NCBI RefSeq assembly: GCF_029229925.1
Contig: NZ_CP107254.1
Span: 1,798,001-1,862,000 of the forward strand
Origin: Halorhabdus sp. BNX81
GTDB taxonomy: Archaea > Halobacteriota > Halobacteria > Halobacteriales > Haloarculaceae
DNA: 64,000 nucleotides
Direction: 5' to 3'
A program made the translations under genes and the position numbers. Below, in pieces: positions 1-7,843 of this stretch (the stretch's first letter is position 1; each line of letters starts with the position of its first letter). The notes below the pieces were generated by a model that was given only the letters and a program-made list of their open reading frames with translations, was not told the DNA's origin and made no database searches.

Positions 1-1
1 C

Positions 2-550
2 CCGGTCGTGATCACGACGCCGAACACCTCAACCCGGATCGACGAACGCGTCCAGGCCGCGGGCGGCCGCGTCGAACGCGTCGCCCTCGGTAGTCTGCAC
101 GAGGGGCTGGCGGACATCCCCGACACACCGGAGACGGAAGTCGTCCTTGCCTCCGAGCCCTGGAAATACATCTTCCCCGACCTCGGGCCGTGGATGGACG
201 CCATCGCCAGTGCGGGGGTGTTCGCCCGGCTCGTCGCCGAGTCGGGGCTTGACGCCCTGCGAGCGCCAGTCACGGAACGGCCCTTCCGGAAAGTCAACGT
301 CGACTGTCCCGACGCGGACAAACCGGCCGTGATGGATCGACTCGCTGCGGAGTTGCCTGCCCAGTTTGCATCCGCGACGGCCTCGACGGACTACGGAGTC
401 AGACTGGAATTCCCGGACGATTCCTGGGCGCTGGTCCGTCCGAGCGGGACCGAGCCGTACATCCGGCTGTACGCCGAAAGCGATGAGGTCGAAACACTGA
501 TCGACGACGTTCGCGCGGGCATCGAAGACGCCGTCGAAGCAGCGACGTAA
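2..550 (+). CDS. Phosphohexomutase (phosphomannomutase/phosphoglucosamine mutase family), C-terminal part
   Basis: The open frame runs off the left edge of the window, so the catalytic serine and sugar-binding domains are missing. What remains is domain 3 and the C-terminal phosphate-binding domain of the alpha-D-phosphohexomutase family. The diagnostic loop is RPSGTEPYIRLYAES near the end, which grips the substrate phosphate. The family moves phosphate between the 1- and 6- (or 5-) positions of sugars. The next two genes, on the same strand, are a cytidine deaminase and a uridine phosphorylase, so a role on pentose phosphates from nucleoside breakdown is possible. That is an inference from position; phosphomannomutase or phosphoglucosamine mutase activity is equally compatible. 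The internal GTG at 8 is not the true start. Confidence 0.85.
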   Translation, partial: PVVITTPNTSTRIDERVQAAGGRVERVALGSLHEGLADIPDTPETEVVLASEPWKYIFPDLGPWMDAIASAGVFARLVAESGLDALRAPVTERPFRKVNVDCPDADKPAVMDRLAAELPAQFASATASTDYGVRLEFPDDSWALVRPSGTEPYIRLYAESDEVETLIDDVRAGIEDAVEAAT

Positions 551-613
551 GCGAGCCCCGTTTGCGGTTCGTCACGGCGGTGGCTATTTGCCCACTCCGA
601 TGCACCGCCCTGT

Positions 614-1003
614 ATGGACGAGTTGATCGAGCGAGCACGCAAAGCCCTCAGAAGTTCGTATGCCCCCTACTCGGCGTATCGGGTCGGGGCCGCCCTCCGG
701 ACGGCGGATGGAACCGTCTTCACCGGGTGTAACATCGAGAACGCCAACTATTCCAACAGCGTCCACGCCGAGGAACTCGCGATCAGCAAGGCCGTCGAGG
801 ACGGCCACCGGGAGTTCGAGTCGATCGCCGTCACGTCATCGAAACGCGATGGCGTCACGCCGTGTGGAATGTGTCGACAGACGCTCACGGAGTTCTGTGA
901 CGAGGAGTTACAGATCGTGTGTGACGAGGACGACGCCGTCGCCGCGTACACGCTGGGTGAATTGCTCCCGAACACGATCAGTAGCGAAAACCTGGAGGAC
1001 TGA
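614..1003 (+). CDS. cdd: Cytidine deaminase
   Basis: This 129-residue protein has the normal length of the small tetrameric cytidine deaminases, which hydrolyse cytidine or deoxycytidine to uridine or deoxyuridine. The zinc site is complete: HAEELAI supplies the catalytic Glu with its zinc ligand region, and TPCGMCRQ supplies the two cysteines. The N-terminal half carries the family's YxPYS-like and GCNIENA substrate-binding signatures. The stop codon is 2 bases before the ATG of the uridine phosphorylase gene, whose Shine-Dalgarno GGAGG (994-998) lies inside this gene's end. The two are therefore almost surely co-transcribed and translationally linked, and they act in sequence: cytidine to uridine to uracil plus ribose-1-phosphate. 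Confidence 0.93.
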   Translation: MDELIERARKALRSSYAPYSAYRVGAALRTADGTVFTGCNIENANYSNSVHAEELAISKAVEDGHREFESIAVTSSKRDGVTPCGMCRQTLTEFCDEELQIVCDEDDAVAAYTLGELLPNTISSENLED

Positions 1004-1005
1004 CG

Positions 1006-1812
1006 ATGGACAGCGAAGACCCCAACGACGAGGTCCAGTATCACCTGCAGGTCGGCCCCGAGGACGTGGCCGAGGCGGTCCTGCTGCCGGGTGATCCAGA
1101 CCGCGTCCCGAAGATCACGGACACGTGGGACGACAGCGAGACCGTCGCCGAACACCGCGAGTTCCGGACGGCGACGGGGACCGTCGACGGGACGCCGATC
1201 TCGGTATCCTCGACAGGGATCGGGAGTCCGTCGGCGGCGATCGCCGTCGAGGAACTCGCCAGACTCGGCGTCGACACCCTCCTTCGCGTCGGCTCGTGTG
1301 GGAGCCTCGTCGAGGAGGCCGCCGTCGGCGATCTGATCATCACGACCGGCGCGGTCCGCCAGGAAGGGACCAGCAAGGAGTACGTCCGTGAGGATTATCC
1401 GGCAGTCGCCGACTATCGGGTGGTCTCGGCGCTGATCGCCGCCGCCGAGCGGCTCGACTATGACTATCACGTTGGACTCACGTGTTCGACGGACTCGTTT
1501 TACGCCGGGCAGGGCCGGCCGGGATTCGAGGGGTTCGAGGCGCGTGGAAGTGACGAACTGGTTGGGGAGTTGCGTGACGCCAACGTCCTCAACTTCGAGA
1601 TGGAGGCGAGTTCGATCCTGACGCTCGCGAACCTCTATGGACTCCGGGCAGGTGCGGTCTGTACCGTCTACGCCAACCGGGTGACCGGCGAGTTCCAGAC
1701 GGAGGGCGAACGCAAGGCGGCAAAGACGGCGTCGACTGCCGTCTCGATTCTGGCGTCGATGGAGAGCGACGCAGACGCGGCCGATGCCGACGCCTGGCAC
1801 GCCGACCTCTGA
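1006..1812 (+). CDS. udp: Uridine phosphorylase / nucleoside phosphorylase
   Basis: The 268-residue protein belongs to the PNP/UDP nucleoside phosphorylase family. The start shows the phosphate-binding LLPGDPDRV motif. The middle shows LLRVGSCGSL, typical of uridine phosphorylases, and NFEMEASSIL carries the Met-Glu pair that holds the ribose. It would cleave uridine with phosphate to uracil and ribose-1-phosphate. The start is set by GGAGG 7 bases upstream and by the gene following cdd after only 2 bases. Substrate choice between uridine and purine nucleosides cannot be settled from sequence alone, but coupling to cytidine deaminase favours pyrimidines. Confidence 0.9.
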   Translation: MDSEDPNDEVQYHLQVGPEDVAEAVLLPGDPDRVPKITDTWDDSETVAEHREFRTATGTVDGTPISVSSTGIGSPSAAIAVEELARLGVDTLLRVGSCGSLVEEAAVGDLIITTGAVRQEGTSKEYVREDYPAVADYRVVSALIAAAERLDYDYHVGLTCSTDSFYAGQGRPGFEGFEARGSDELVGELRDANVLNFEMEASSILTLANLYGLRAGAVCTVYANRVTGEFQTEGERKAAKTASTAVSILASMESDADAADADAWHADL

Positions 1813-1822
1813 GGGCTGGAAG

Positions 1823-2986
1823 CTACATATTGGGCCAGGCAGCGAGTGCCCGGGAGACCGAACTGACGTCGGCGATCCACCGCGCAGCGATGCCCTTTTT
1901 TAAGAGTTCGGCGGTGAATCCGTCGAACGTCTCGATCGGACTGAACATCACGTCGGTTGCGACCGCCTCGTCGCCGACGGAGACGACGGTCCCTTTATTC
2001 TCGTACTGCCACTCGGCGAGCGGTTGACCGCGGATCGACCGGGCAATGTTCTCCGCGGCGACGTCCGCCGCCTGCCAGGCCGCCTCGGCGTTCGGCGGGG
2101 CCGGATCGTCGCCCGGTTGTTCGACCAGCGCCGCGTCGCCGATGGCAAAGACACGGTCGTCGTCCGTTTGAAACGACGTGGAGGCTTTGAGACGGTTGCT
2201 CTTGTGATCTTTCGCGACGCGAACGTCCTGCATGGCACGCTGGCCCGTGATACCACCAGTCCAGACGAGGACGTCGTACTCCAGATCACGACCGTCGTCG
2301 AAATGAACCCGTTCGTCGTCGACCTTGCTGACAAAACTGCCCGTCCGGACGTCGACCGATCGCTCGTCGAGTCGCTTTCGAATTGCCGACTGGAACCCGG
2401 GGCGTTCCCCCGGCAGGATCGACTCCAGGCCCTCGACCAGGACGACATCGATCGGTGCCGAGTGTTCCTCGCGATAGGCAGCCACTTCGCCGGCGACCTG
2501 GACGCCGGTCTGGCCCGCGCCACCGACAACCACGCGAGCAGGATCAGCCGTGGAGGCGGATTCGGCCGCCGACTCGACCGCGTCGTGGATCGCGAGCGCG
2601 TCGTCGAGGCTCTTGAGCGTGTGTGCGTGGGCTTCGAGACCGTCGATTCGGAAGAAGGCAGTCTGGCTGCCGATGGCCACCAGCAGGTAGTCGTACTCGA
2701 TGGGATCGCCGTCGTCGAGTGCGACCGTTCTGTTGTCGACGTCGACGGCCTCGACCCGGCCCCGGACGAACGTCGTGGACGGTGCTTTGATCTCCTCGAT
2801 CGGGATCGTGACGTGCTCTTTGATAGTCGGATCGCGAATACAGCGATGGACTTCGTGGAGAACGAGATGATACGGTTGATCGGAGACCCACGTGAGGTCG
2901 ACCCGATCGCCGAGTTCCGACTCGAGGCGTTGGATCGCGCCCGCGCCGGCGTACCCGGAACCGAGAACGACCACCGACTCAGTCAT
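1823..2986 (-). CDS. NADH dehydrogenase-like FAD/NAD(P) oxidoreductase (type II NDH family)
   Basis: The 387-residue protein is a pyridine nucleotide-disulfide oxidoreductase of the single-subunit NADH dehydrogenase type. The first residues VVVLGSGYAGAGA form the FAD-binding glycine loop. A second dinucleotide fold near residue 150 carries VVVGGAGQTGVQVAGE for NAD(P)H. Near the C-terminus VFAIGDAAL is the conserved FAD-contact motif. Such enzymes move electrons from NADH to quinone on the inner membrane face without pumping ions. The gene converges with udp, leaving only 10 bases between the two stop codons. A sulfide:quinone reductase-like role is less likely because no redox-active cysteine pair is seen. 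Confidence 0.85.
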   Translation of the reverse strand: MTESVVVLGSGYAGAGAIQRLESELGDRVDLTWVSDQPYHLVLHEVHRCIRDPTIKEHVTIPIEEIKAPSTTFVRGRVEAVDVDNRTVALDDGDPIEYDYLLVAIGSQTAFFRIDGLEAHAHTLKSLDDALAIHDAVESAAESASTADPARVVVGGAGQTGVQVAGEVAAYREEHSAPIDVVLVEGLESILPGERPGFQSAIRKRLDERSVDVRTGSFVSKVDDERVHFDDGRDLEYDVLVWTGGITGQRAMQDVRVAKDHKSNRLKASTSFQTDDDRVFAIGDAALVEQPGDDPAPPNAEAAWQAADVAAENIARSIRGQPLAEWQYENKGTVVSVGDEAVATDVMFSPIETFDGFTAELLKKGIAARWIADVSSVSRALAAWPNM

Positions 2987-3128
2987 ATCCGTCGTTCAGC
3001 GAGGCCCGGATACAAACCCTTTGGAATGGCCCCGTGGAAGGTGTATGTAACCGTATCACGTGGACGCGACGCAACCATGGAGACACGCCACGAAAGCGGC
3101 AAAATCGAATGGGGAATCCGAGCCGTGG

Positions 3129-3662
3129 TCAGTGTTCGGGTGCTTCGGCCGGGGCGACCATATCGTCGATCGTCAGGATGAGTTTGTTGCTGGTATCGTC
3201 CTTGCCGTCGAGGGTGCCGACGATCTGCAGCTTCGAGAGCGGCGTCGGGCCGACCGTGACGCTGTCACCTTCGTCGTAATCAGAGAGCGACCCCTGAAGC
3301 GTGACCTCCGCACGGCAGTTCTCCGGATGGTGGACGCTCGCAAGGTTGATCTCGGCGACGTTCGCCTCCGGGATCTGCTCGCCGTTGTGAAACAGCGGGA
3401 CTTCCGCGGCGTGGTCCATGTCCTGAATCTGGAGTGCGTCGTAAGCGGTCGCCGTCGGCTTGTAGCCGCCTTTGGGACCGGGGACCCCTTCGACCAGCTG
3501 GAGGGCTTTCAGACTCTGCATCTGGTTGCGGATCGTACCGGGGTTCCGGTTGACTCGCTCGGCGATCTCCTCACCCTTTACCGCACTTTCTGAGTCACGA
3601 TAGAGGTTGACGAGCTCCTGCAAGATGTTCTTCTGACTGGGCGTGAGTTCGATTGATGACAT
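3129..3662 (-). CDS. Winged-helix transcriptional regulator (Rrf2/TrmB-like N-terminus)
   Basis: This 177-residue protein opens with a winged helix-turn-helix over about residues 5-65 (LTPSQKNILQEL, then GEEIAERVNRNPGTIRNQM as the recognition region, then LVEGVPGPKGGYKPT as the wing). The remaining two thirds form a beta-rich domain that I do not recognise; it may sense a ligand or mediate contacts. No cysteine cluster for an iron-sulfur centre is visible, so it is not a classical Rrf2 sensor. On the minus strand a TATA-like TTTAATA lies about 30 bases before the ATG. The gene stands alone, and its targets cannot be inferred from context. Confidence 0.72.
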   Translation of the reverse strand: MSSIELTPSQKNILQELVNLYRDSESAVKGEEIAERVNRNPGTIRNQMQSLKALQLVEGVPGPKGGYKPTATAYDALQIQDMDHAAEVPLFHNGEQIPEANVAEINLASVHHPENCRAEVTLQGSLSDYDEGDSVTVGPTPLSKLQIVGTLDGKDDTSNKLILTIDDMVAPAEAPEH

Positions 3663-3989
3663 GAGTTATTTTTCGTGATAGGCTGTATTAAATGCGGCGG
3701 TGGATGACGACGACGCGTCCGCCCGGTTAACCGGGGTACACGGTGGCAAAGACGGCCAAATCCTCCAGGGGAGATAACTGTTCTCGAACATATGTACGCC
3801 GGAAGGATCGATGGGTGGCCCGCGTCCCGACTGTGTCCTGAACGGACGCCACGCTGGTGGCTATCATGGGGCTGGCTGGCCTCTGGAGACGGCTCGTAAG
3901 TTGCCGACGGCAATTCGAGAGCACGGTCGCTGCAGTTCGTGACACAGATTTATGAAACACCGCTGTGAAATCCGACTATTGATACAGAT
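3663..3989. promoter_or_regulatory. Divergent intergenic region between winged-helix regulator and ABC exporter
   Basis: This is the only gap above 300 bases. It holds promoters for both neighbours. On the minus strand the AT-rich TTTAATACAG just before 3662 fits a TATA box for the regulator. On the plus strand GATTTATGAAA (about 3948-3958) sits about 35 bases before the ABC ATPase ATG and is flanked by CACAG and CTGTG arms. The short overlapping frames between 3727 and 3960 show no family-like sequence. I see no RNA gene or repeat here. Confidence 0.5.
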
Positions 3990-4952
3990 ATGGGTTCTTC
4001 GGATACGGACACCGGCGAGTCAGTCATCGAGGTCTCAAACCTCCGGAAAACCTACGGTGAGACGGTCGCCGTCGACGGGGTAAGCTTCGACATTCAGGCC
4101 GAAGAAGTGTTCGCGCTGGTCGGTCCCAACGGTGCGGGTAAGACCACAACTGTCGAGATGATTGAATGTCTGCGGACGCCAACCGCGGGGTCGGCACTCG
4201 TTCTGGGCGAAGACGTGACGACAAATGCACACTCGATCAAAGCGGAGATCGGCGTCGTCCCACAGTCGTTTCACACGTTCGATCGTCTCTCCGTTCGGGA
4301 GAACGTCACGCTCATCCGGCGGATGTACGACGATGGGTTGTCGGTCGATGCAGTGCTCGACGAACTCGATCTCACCGAGTGGGCCGAGACACCGTTTCAG
4401 TCACTCTCGGGCGGCTTACAGCGACGGACTGGCATGGCGATGGCGCTCGTTAGCGATCCCGCCGTGCTCTTTCTGGACGAGCCGACGACCGGCCTCGATC
4501 CCGACGCACGCCGTACGACCTGGGAGCAAATCGAGGGCCTCGCCGACCGCGGCACGACCGTCGTCCTCACGACCCATTACATGGAAGAGGTCGAACGGCT
4601 GGCCGACCGGGCCGCACTCCTTCTCGACGGGCGGATCGAGGCCATCGACACCGTCCCGAACCTGATCGACCGATACGGCGGGGCCATCAAGGTCGTCGTC
4701 AGAAGCACGGGCGAGTCTGCCGAGGACGAAGTGTTCGAACCGATCCTCGAAGACGCGGCAAGTGAGGTCTACTGGACCGAAACCGGCGATATCGTCGGTC
4801 TGTTCGAGGACCGCAGTCGCGCCCAGGAAGCCTACAGTCGACTCCACCAGGAGGGCGAGGGCCGGGCGATCGACCTGATCAGCGCAGGCATGGAAGACGT
4901 GTTCCTGCAACTGGCCGGCGCGACGCCGGACGCCCGGGGGGAAATCGAATGA
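3990..4952 (+). CDS. ABC transporter ATP-binding protein (ABC-2/DrrA type)
   Basis: The 320-residue ATPase has every catalytic motif: Walker A GPNGAGKTT at 45-53, a Q-loop near residue 92, the ABC signature LSGGLQ at 139-144, Walker B LFLDEP at 160-165 and the switch His in TTHYMEE. A C-terminal extension of about 100 residues after the nucleotide-binding domain is usual in DrrA/NatA-type exporter ATPases. It is translationally coupled to the permease: the ATG at 4949 overlaps this stop codon by 4 bases. Together they should form an exporter with two ATPases and two permeases. The substrate is not predictable; drug, lipid and sodium export are all known in the family. Confidence 0.92.
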   Translation: MGSSDTDTGESVIEVSNLRKTYGETVAVDGVSFDIQAEEVFALVGPNGAGKTTTVEMIECLRTPTAGSALVLGEDVTTNAHSIKAEIGVVPQSFHTFDRLSVRENVTLIRRMYDDGLSVDAVLDELDLTEWAETPFQSLSGGLQRRTGMAMALVSDPAVLFLDEPTTGLDPDARRTTWEQIEGLADRGTTVVLTTHYMEEVERLADRAALLLDGRIEAIDTVPNLIDRYGGAIKVVVRSTGESAEDEVFEPILEDAASEVYWTETGDIVGLFEDRSRAQEAYSRLHQEGEGRAIDLISAGMEDVFLQLAGATPDARGEIE

Positions 4953-6190
4953 AGCGAATCGCCGCGCTGCTGGATGCGCTGTTGCGTGACTGGTCGCGCT
5001 CGCGGGAAACAGTCTTCTTTGTCGTGTTATTTCCGATCATTCTGCTGGTGATCTTCAGTACCGTCTTTGCGTCCAGTGCGCCGTCGTTCGGACTCGTCGT
5101 CCAGAATCAGGACGTCGGCCCGAACGGCGAAGCGACGAACCTCTCCGCGACGTTCGTCGAGAACCTGGGCGGGATCGAACCCCTCGACGTTCGGCACCTC
5201 GACGCCGATCGGAACCTGACCGAGTGGAGTCAAGAGAGCGACGGCGGGGGCCGTGTCCTCGTCATACCCGACGGGTTCGCCGAAGACGTCCGCGCCCAGA
5301 GCGGCCGCGTTCGGATTGCGATCATTCGGGACACTGTCGCGCGTTTCCGGGACGACATGAACGATACCGAGCGAGCAAACATTGAGCGGGGCCTCGATCA
5401 GGCAAGCCAGCGGAACGCGACGAACGCGACCGGTGCGACGGTGCAGTTTTACGCACCGCCGGACGACCAGTCGGCATCCGTCGTGCGTGGTATCCTTTCG
5501 ACTGTCATTGCCGAGTTTAACCAGGAATCGCTCGGTGTCGAGGAACCGCCAGTCAGTCTGGATTCTGGAACGATCGGCTCAGCCGGACTCACGTCGACTG
5601 ATTACTACCTGCCCGCGTTCATCGCCACGCTGGTGTTGATCAACGGTGTGATGACAGTCCCGGGCGTGATTGCCGGGTTCAACCAGGACGGGACGCTCAA
5701 GCGCCTCGTGGCGACACCACTGCGAAAGCGCGACTGGATCATCGCGAACATCGTCCAGCAGTCGCTGCTCGCCCTCTTACTTTCGGGGGTGATGCTCGTC
5801 GTCGCGGCGCTCCTCTTCGGGGTGACGGTGATTCCGGGTCCGCTCTTGGTCGCCCTCATCTTGCTCGGGGCGATCGCCTTTTCGGCGCTGGGGATGACCC
5901 TCGGGAGTCTCCTGCCGAACCCAGACGCGGCAAGTAGTCTCGGCGGGTCGATCGCGTTCCCGATGATGTTCCTGTCGGGCGTCTTCTGGGAGATCGACAT
6001 CATGCCCGAGACGTTACAGACGATCGGCCGGCTCATGCCGCTCTATCAGTTCCATCGCGGACTCCGCCGGCTCATGATCGTCGAAACCACCGACGGGGTG
6101 TGGCCGGCGTTTGCGATGTTGGGCGTGATGGCGATCGTCTTCATCGGGCTGGCCATCAAACTCACGCGCTGGCGGGATTTCGGGGACTGA
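4949..6190 (+). CDS. ABC-2 type transporter permease
   Basis: The 413-residue membrane protein has the ABC-2 layout: one transmembrane helix at about residues 20-40, a large extracytoplasmic domain (about 45-225) with several N-glycosylation-type Asn-X-Thr/Ser sites, then five or six helices in the C-terminal half. LNPDAASSLGGSIAFPMMFLSGVFWEIDIMP is split here as the typical LPNPDAAS / MFLSGVFWEIDIMP region of the family. The gene overlaps the ATPase gene by 4 bases (ATGA), so the two are coupled. The large outer domain resembles the YhaP/NatB branch more than simple DrrB permeases. Substrate unknown. Confidence 0.88.
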   Translation: MKRIAALLDALLRDWSRSRETVFFVVLFPIILLVIFSTVFASSAPSFGLVVQNQDVGPNGEATNLSATFVENLGGIEPLDVRHLDADRNLTEWSQESDGGGRVLVIPDGFAEDVRAQSGRVRIAIIRDTVARFRDDMNDTERANIERGLDQASQRNATNATGATVQFYAPPDDQSASVVRGILSTVIAEFNQESLGVEEPPVSLDSGTIGSAGLTSTDYYLPAFIATLVLINGVMTVPGVIAGFNQDGTLKRLVATPLRKRDWIIANIVQQSLLALLLSGVMLVVAALLFGVTVIPGPLLVALILLGAIAFSALGMTLGSLLPNPDAASSLGGSIAFPMMFLSGVFWEIDIMPETLQTIGRLMPLYQFHRGLRRLMIVETTDGVWPAFAMLGVMAIVFIGLAIKLTRWRDFGD

Positions 6191-6192
6191 AT

Positions 6193-6840
6193 TCAGTCCG
6201 CGAGCCGGGTTTCGACCAGTCGAACGCCCACGACGACGATGCTTGTGATCACCAACAGCAATTGGTATCCCGACCGTGCGATGGGGAACACCCGGTCGAC
6301 GTTTGCGGGTTCCGGGCCACGCTGGGGATCGACGCCTGAGCTAATGTGGACATCTTCGGTCGACCCGACGGCAACCCCGCCGCCGTCAGTTGCCTCCGGA
6401 GCAAGGTCCACGAACGTCTGGACGAGACCGCGCTGGGTCGAGAGTTCGAGTTTTCCGTTGAACGCGTAAAACTGGTCGTGGATCGGATAGAAGATGTTCG
6501 CTCCTGCCCCGAACAGATCCGGGCCGATCCCCGCGAAGACGACCGCCAGGACCCCGACCCAGGCGACACGAGGAGTGTGCCCGTCGAATCGATCGGCGAG
6601 CCAGGAGTCCGCTCGGACTCGCGTATCCCAGTAGACCAGCACAGCGAGGCCGGCCGGGAACAACAGCGTATGTAGAAGCGCTCGGTGCCCACCTGGAATG
6701 AAGAGGCCACCGAAAGCGTCCAGGTCTGGGACCACCACCAGCGCAAGTACGACGAGAAGTGCGCGTGCGTCGAAGGCACGCCCCAGCAGCGCCGCCCCTA
6801 TCAGCCCGGCCAGGGCAAGGTGTACCACGGTTGAGGGCAT
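6193..6840 (-). CDS. Membrane-bound metal-dependent hydrolase (YdjM/DUF457 family)
   Basis: This 215-residue protein starts at MPSTVVHLALAGL; the longer in-frame start at 6864 adds eight residues of no family character. Several hydrophobic helices alternate with a conserved polar set: His in VVHLAL, the Asp pair in VPDLDAF and the HRALLHTL histidines. These are the putative metal ligands of the YdjM/LexA-binding inner-membrane hydrolase family. The reaction is unknown. A long loop at about residues 130-190 separates the catalytic part from a last transmembrane helix. It converges with the ABC permease gene (2 bases between stops) and is divergent from the HTH regulator gene at 6968, so their promoters share 127 bases. 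Confidence 0.75.
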   Translation of the reverse strand: MPSTVVHLALAGLIGAALLGRAFDARALLVVLALVVVPDLDAFGGLFIPGGHRALLHTLLFPAGLAVLVYWDTRVRADSWLADRFDGHTPRVAWVGVLAVVFAGIGPDLFGAGANIFYPIHDQFYAFNGKLELSTQRGLVQTFVDLAPEATDGGGVAVGSTEDVHISSGVDPQRGPEPANVDRVFPIARSGYQLLLVITSIVVVGVRLVETRLAD

Positions 6841-6916
6841 ATGCGTGGGACGCACTGGACACAAAAAGCAATTACGTCGCCATTGGCGGGGGAATCTGTC
6901 CCCGGATTCGTCTTTT

Positions 6917-6934
6917 GTCGAAGTGTACTTCGAC
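6917..6934. promoter_or_regulatory. Perfect 8-2-8 palindrome overlapping the promoter of the HTH regulator
   Basis: GTCGAAGT-GT-ACTTCGAC is a perfect inverted repeat with 8-base arms and a 2-base centre. It abuts the TATA-like GGATTTATGG (about 6936-6945), which lies about 28 bases before the ATG at 6968. A site at the BRE/TATA position is ideal for repression by blocking TFB/TBP. The likely binder is the HTH protein encoded immediately downstream. Confidence 0.7.
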
Positions 6935-6967
6935 GGGATTTATGGGCTCGACCACGCACTTACGGGC

Positions 6968-7678
6968 ATGGACAGAGGGTCGGACCGCGACCGTCTCGCG
7001 AAACAGATCGCCGGGGAGATCGCGACGAGCGATCGGCCGGGCGAAACGATACGAAAGTGGCGGACGGACTTCGAGATCGCTCAATCGGAACTCGCCGCCG
7101 AACTCGAGGTATCGCCATCGGTCGTCTCGGATTACGAAAGCGGGCGGCGGGACAACCCCGGGATCGCCGTGGTCAACCGGACGGTCAGCGCATTGCTCGC
7201 GATCGATCAACGACGCGGCGGTCGGCACATCCGCCAACACGCCCGGGTTATCTCGGCCGGGTTCGACAACAACATTGTCTCGGATCTCCGGGAGTTCGCG
7301 GCGACGGTGCCGATCGATCGATACTTCGAGGTGATCGAAGCCACGAAACTCGCGCCCGGTTCCCAGGAGACTGTCGTCGGCCACACCGTCATCGATAGCA
7401 TCGAGGCGATTACCCGTCTCTCCAGTGAGGAATTCTACCGGCTCTATGGCCAAAGCTCGAACCGGGCGCTCGTGTTCACGAACGTCACCCGCGGCGAGTC
7501 ACCGCTGGTCGCAATGCGCGTGGTGAATCCGACACCCAACGCGGTCGTGCTCCACGGGATCGAATCCGAAGACGTCTGGGAACGGGCCGCCGATCTGGCT
7601 CGCGTCGACGGGTTCGCGCTGGCGGCGACGACGCTCGACCTGGACGCGATGCTCGACCGACTCGGCGAGCAGTTCTGA
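6968..7678 (+). CDS. XRE-type HTH transcriptional regulator with archaeal C-terminal domain
   Basis: The 236-residue protein starts at MDRGSDRDRLAK. The frame is open for 270 bases upstream, but only this ATG has a TATA box at leaderless spacing and follows the operator palindrome. Residues about 22-80 form a XRE/Cro helix-turn-helix (IRKWRTDFEIAQSELAAEL, then VSPSVVSDYESGRRDNPG). The C-terminal 150 residues match the general form of the archaeal COG1709 predicted regulators, with no visible catalytic motif. It probably binds DNA as a dimer and regulates itself through the 18-base palindrome upstream. The target set and signal are unknown. It is divergent from the membrane hydrolase gene, which is a candidate target. 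Confidence 0.82.
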   Translation: MDRGSDRDRLAKQIAGEIATSDRPGETIRKWRTDFEIAQSELAAELEVSPSVVSDYESGRRDNPGIAVVNRTVSALLAIDQRRGGRHIRQHARVISAGFDNNIVSDLREFAATVPIDRYFEVIEATKLAPGSQETVVGHTVIDSIEAITRLSSEEFYRLYGQSSNRALVFTNVTRGESPLVAMRVVNPTPNAVVLHGIESEDVWERAADLARVDGFALAATTLDLDAMLDRLGEQF

Positions 7679-7843
7679 GAGAGAACAGCGAGGGGATGCG
7701 GCCGCGAACACGATGGGCCAGCCACGGCCACATCCCGTTCCCGCTGTCGGTCCGGAAAGCCCGAACCGGTGGCGATCGGCTGATTCCGTCCGCGGTATCC
7801 GTCCGAAGCGTGGTCTTACTCTATTCGACGTCGTGATCTCGCT

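Noticed and set aside
748-1800. 350-codon minus-strand frame opposite cdd and udp
   Set aside because: Covers two well-supported plus-strand genes; Arg-rich shadow sequence.
2024-3181. 385-codon plus-strand frame opposite the NADH dehydrogenase gene
   Set aside because: Antisense to a clear FAD/NAD enzyme; no recognisable domain and composition too basic for a haloarchaeal protein.
3727-3960. Short minus-strand frames in the gap between the winged-helix regulator and the ABC exporter
   Set aside because: No start signal, no domain-like pattern and basic composition; the region is better read as a divergent promoter.
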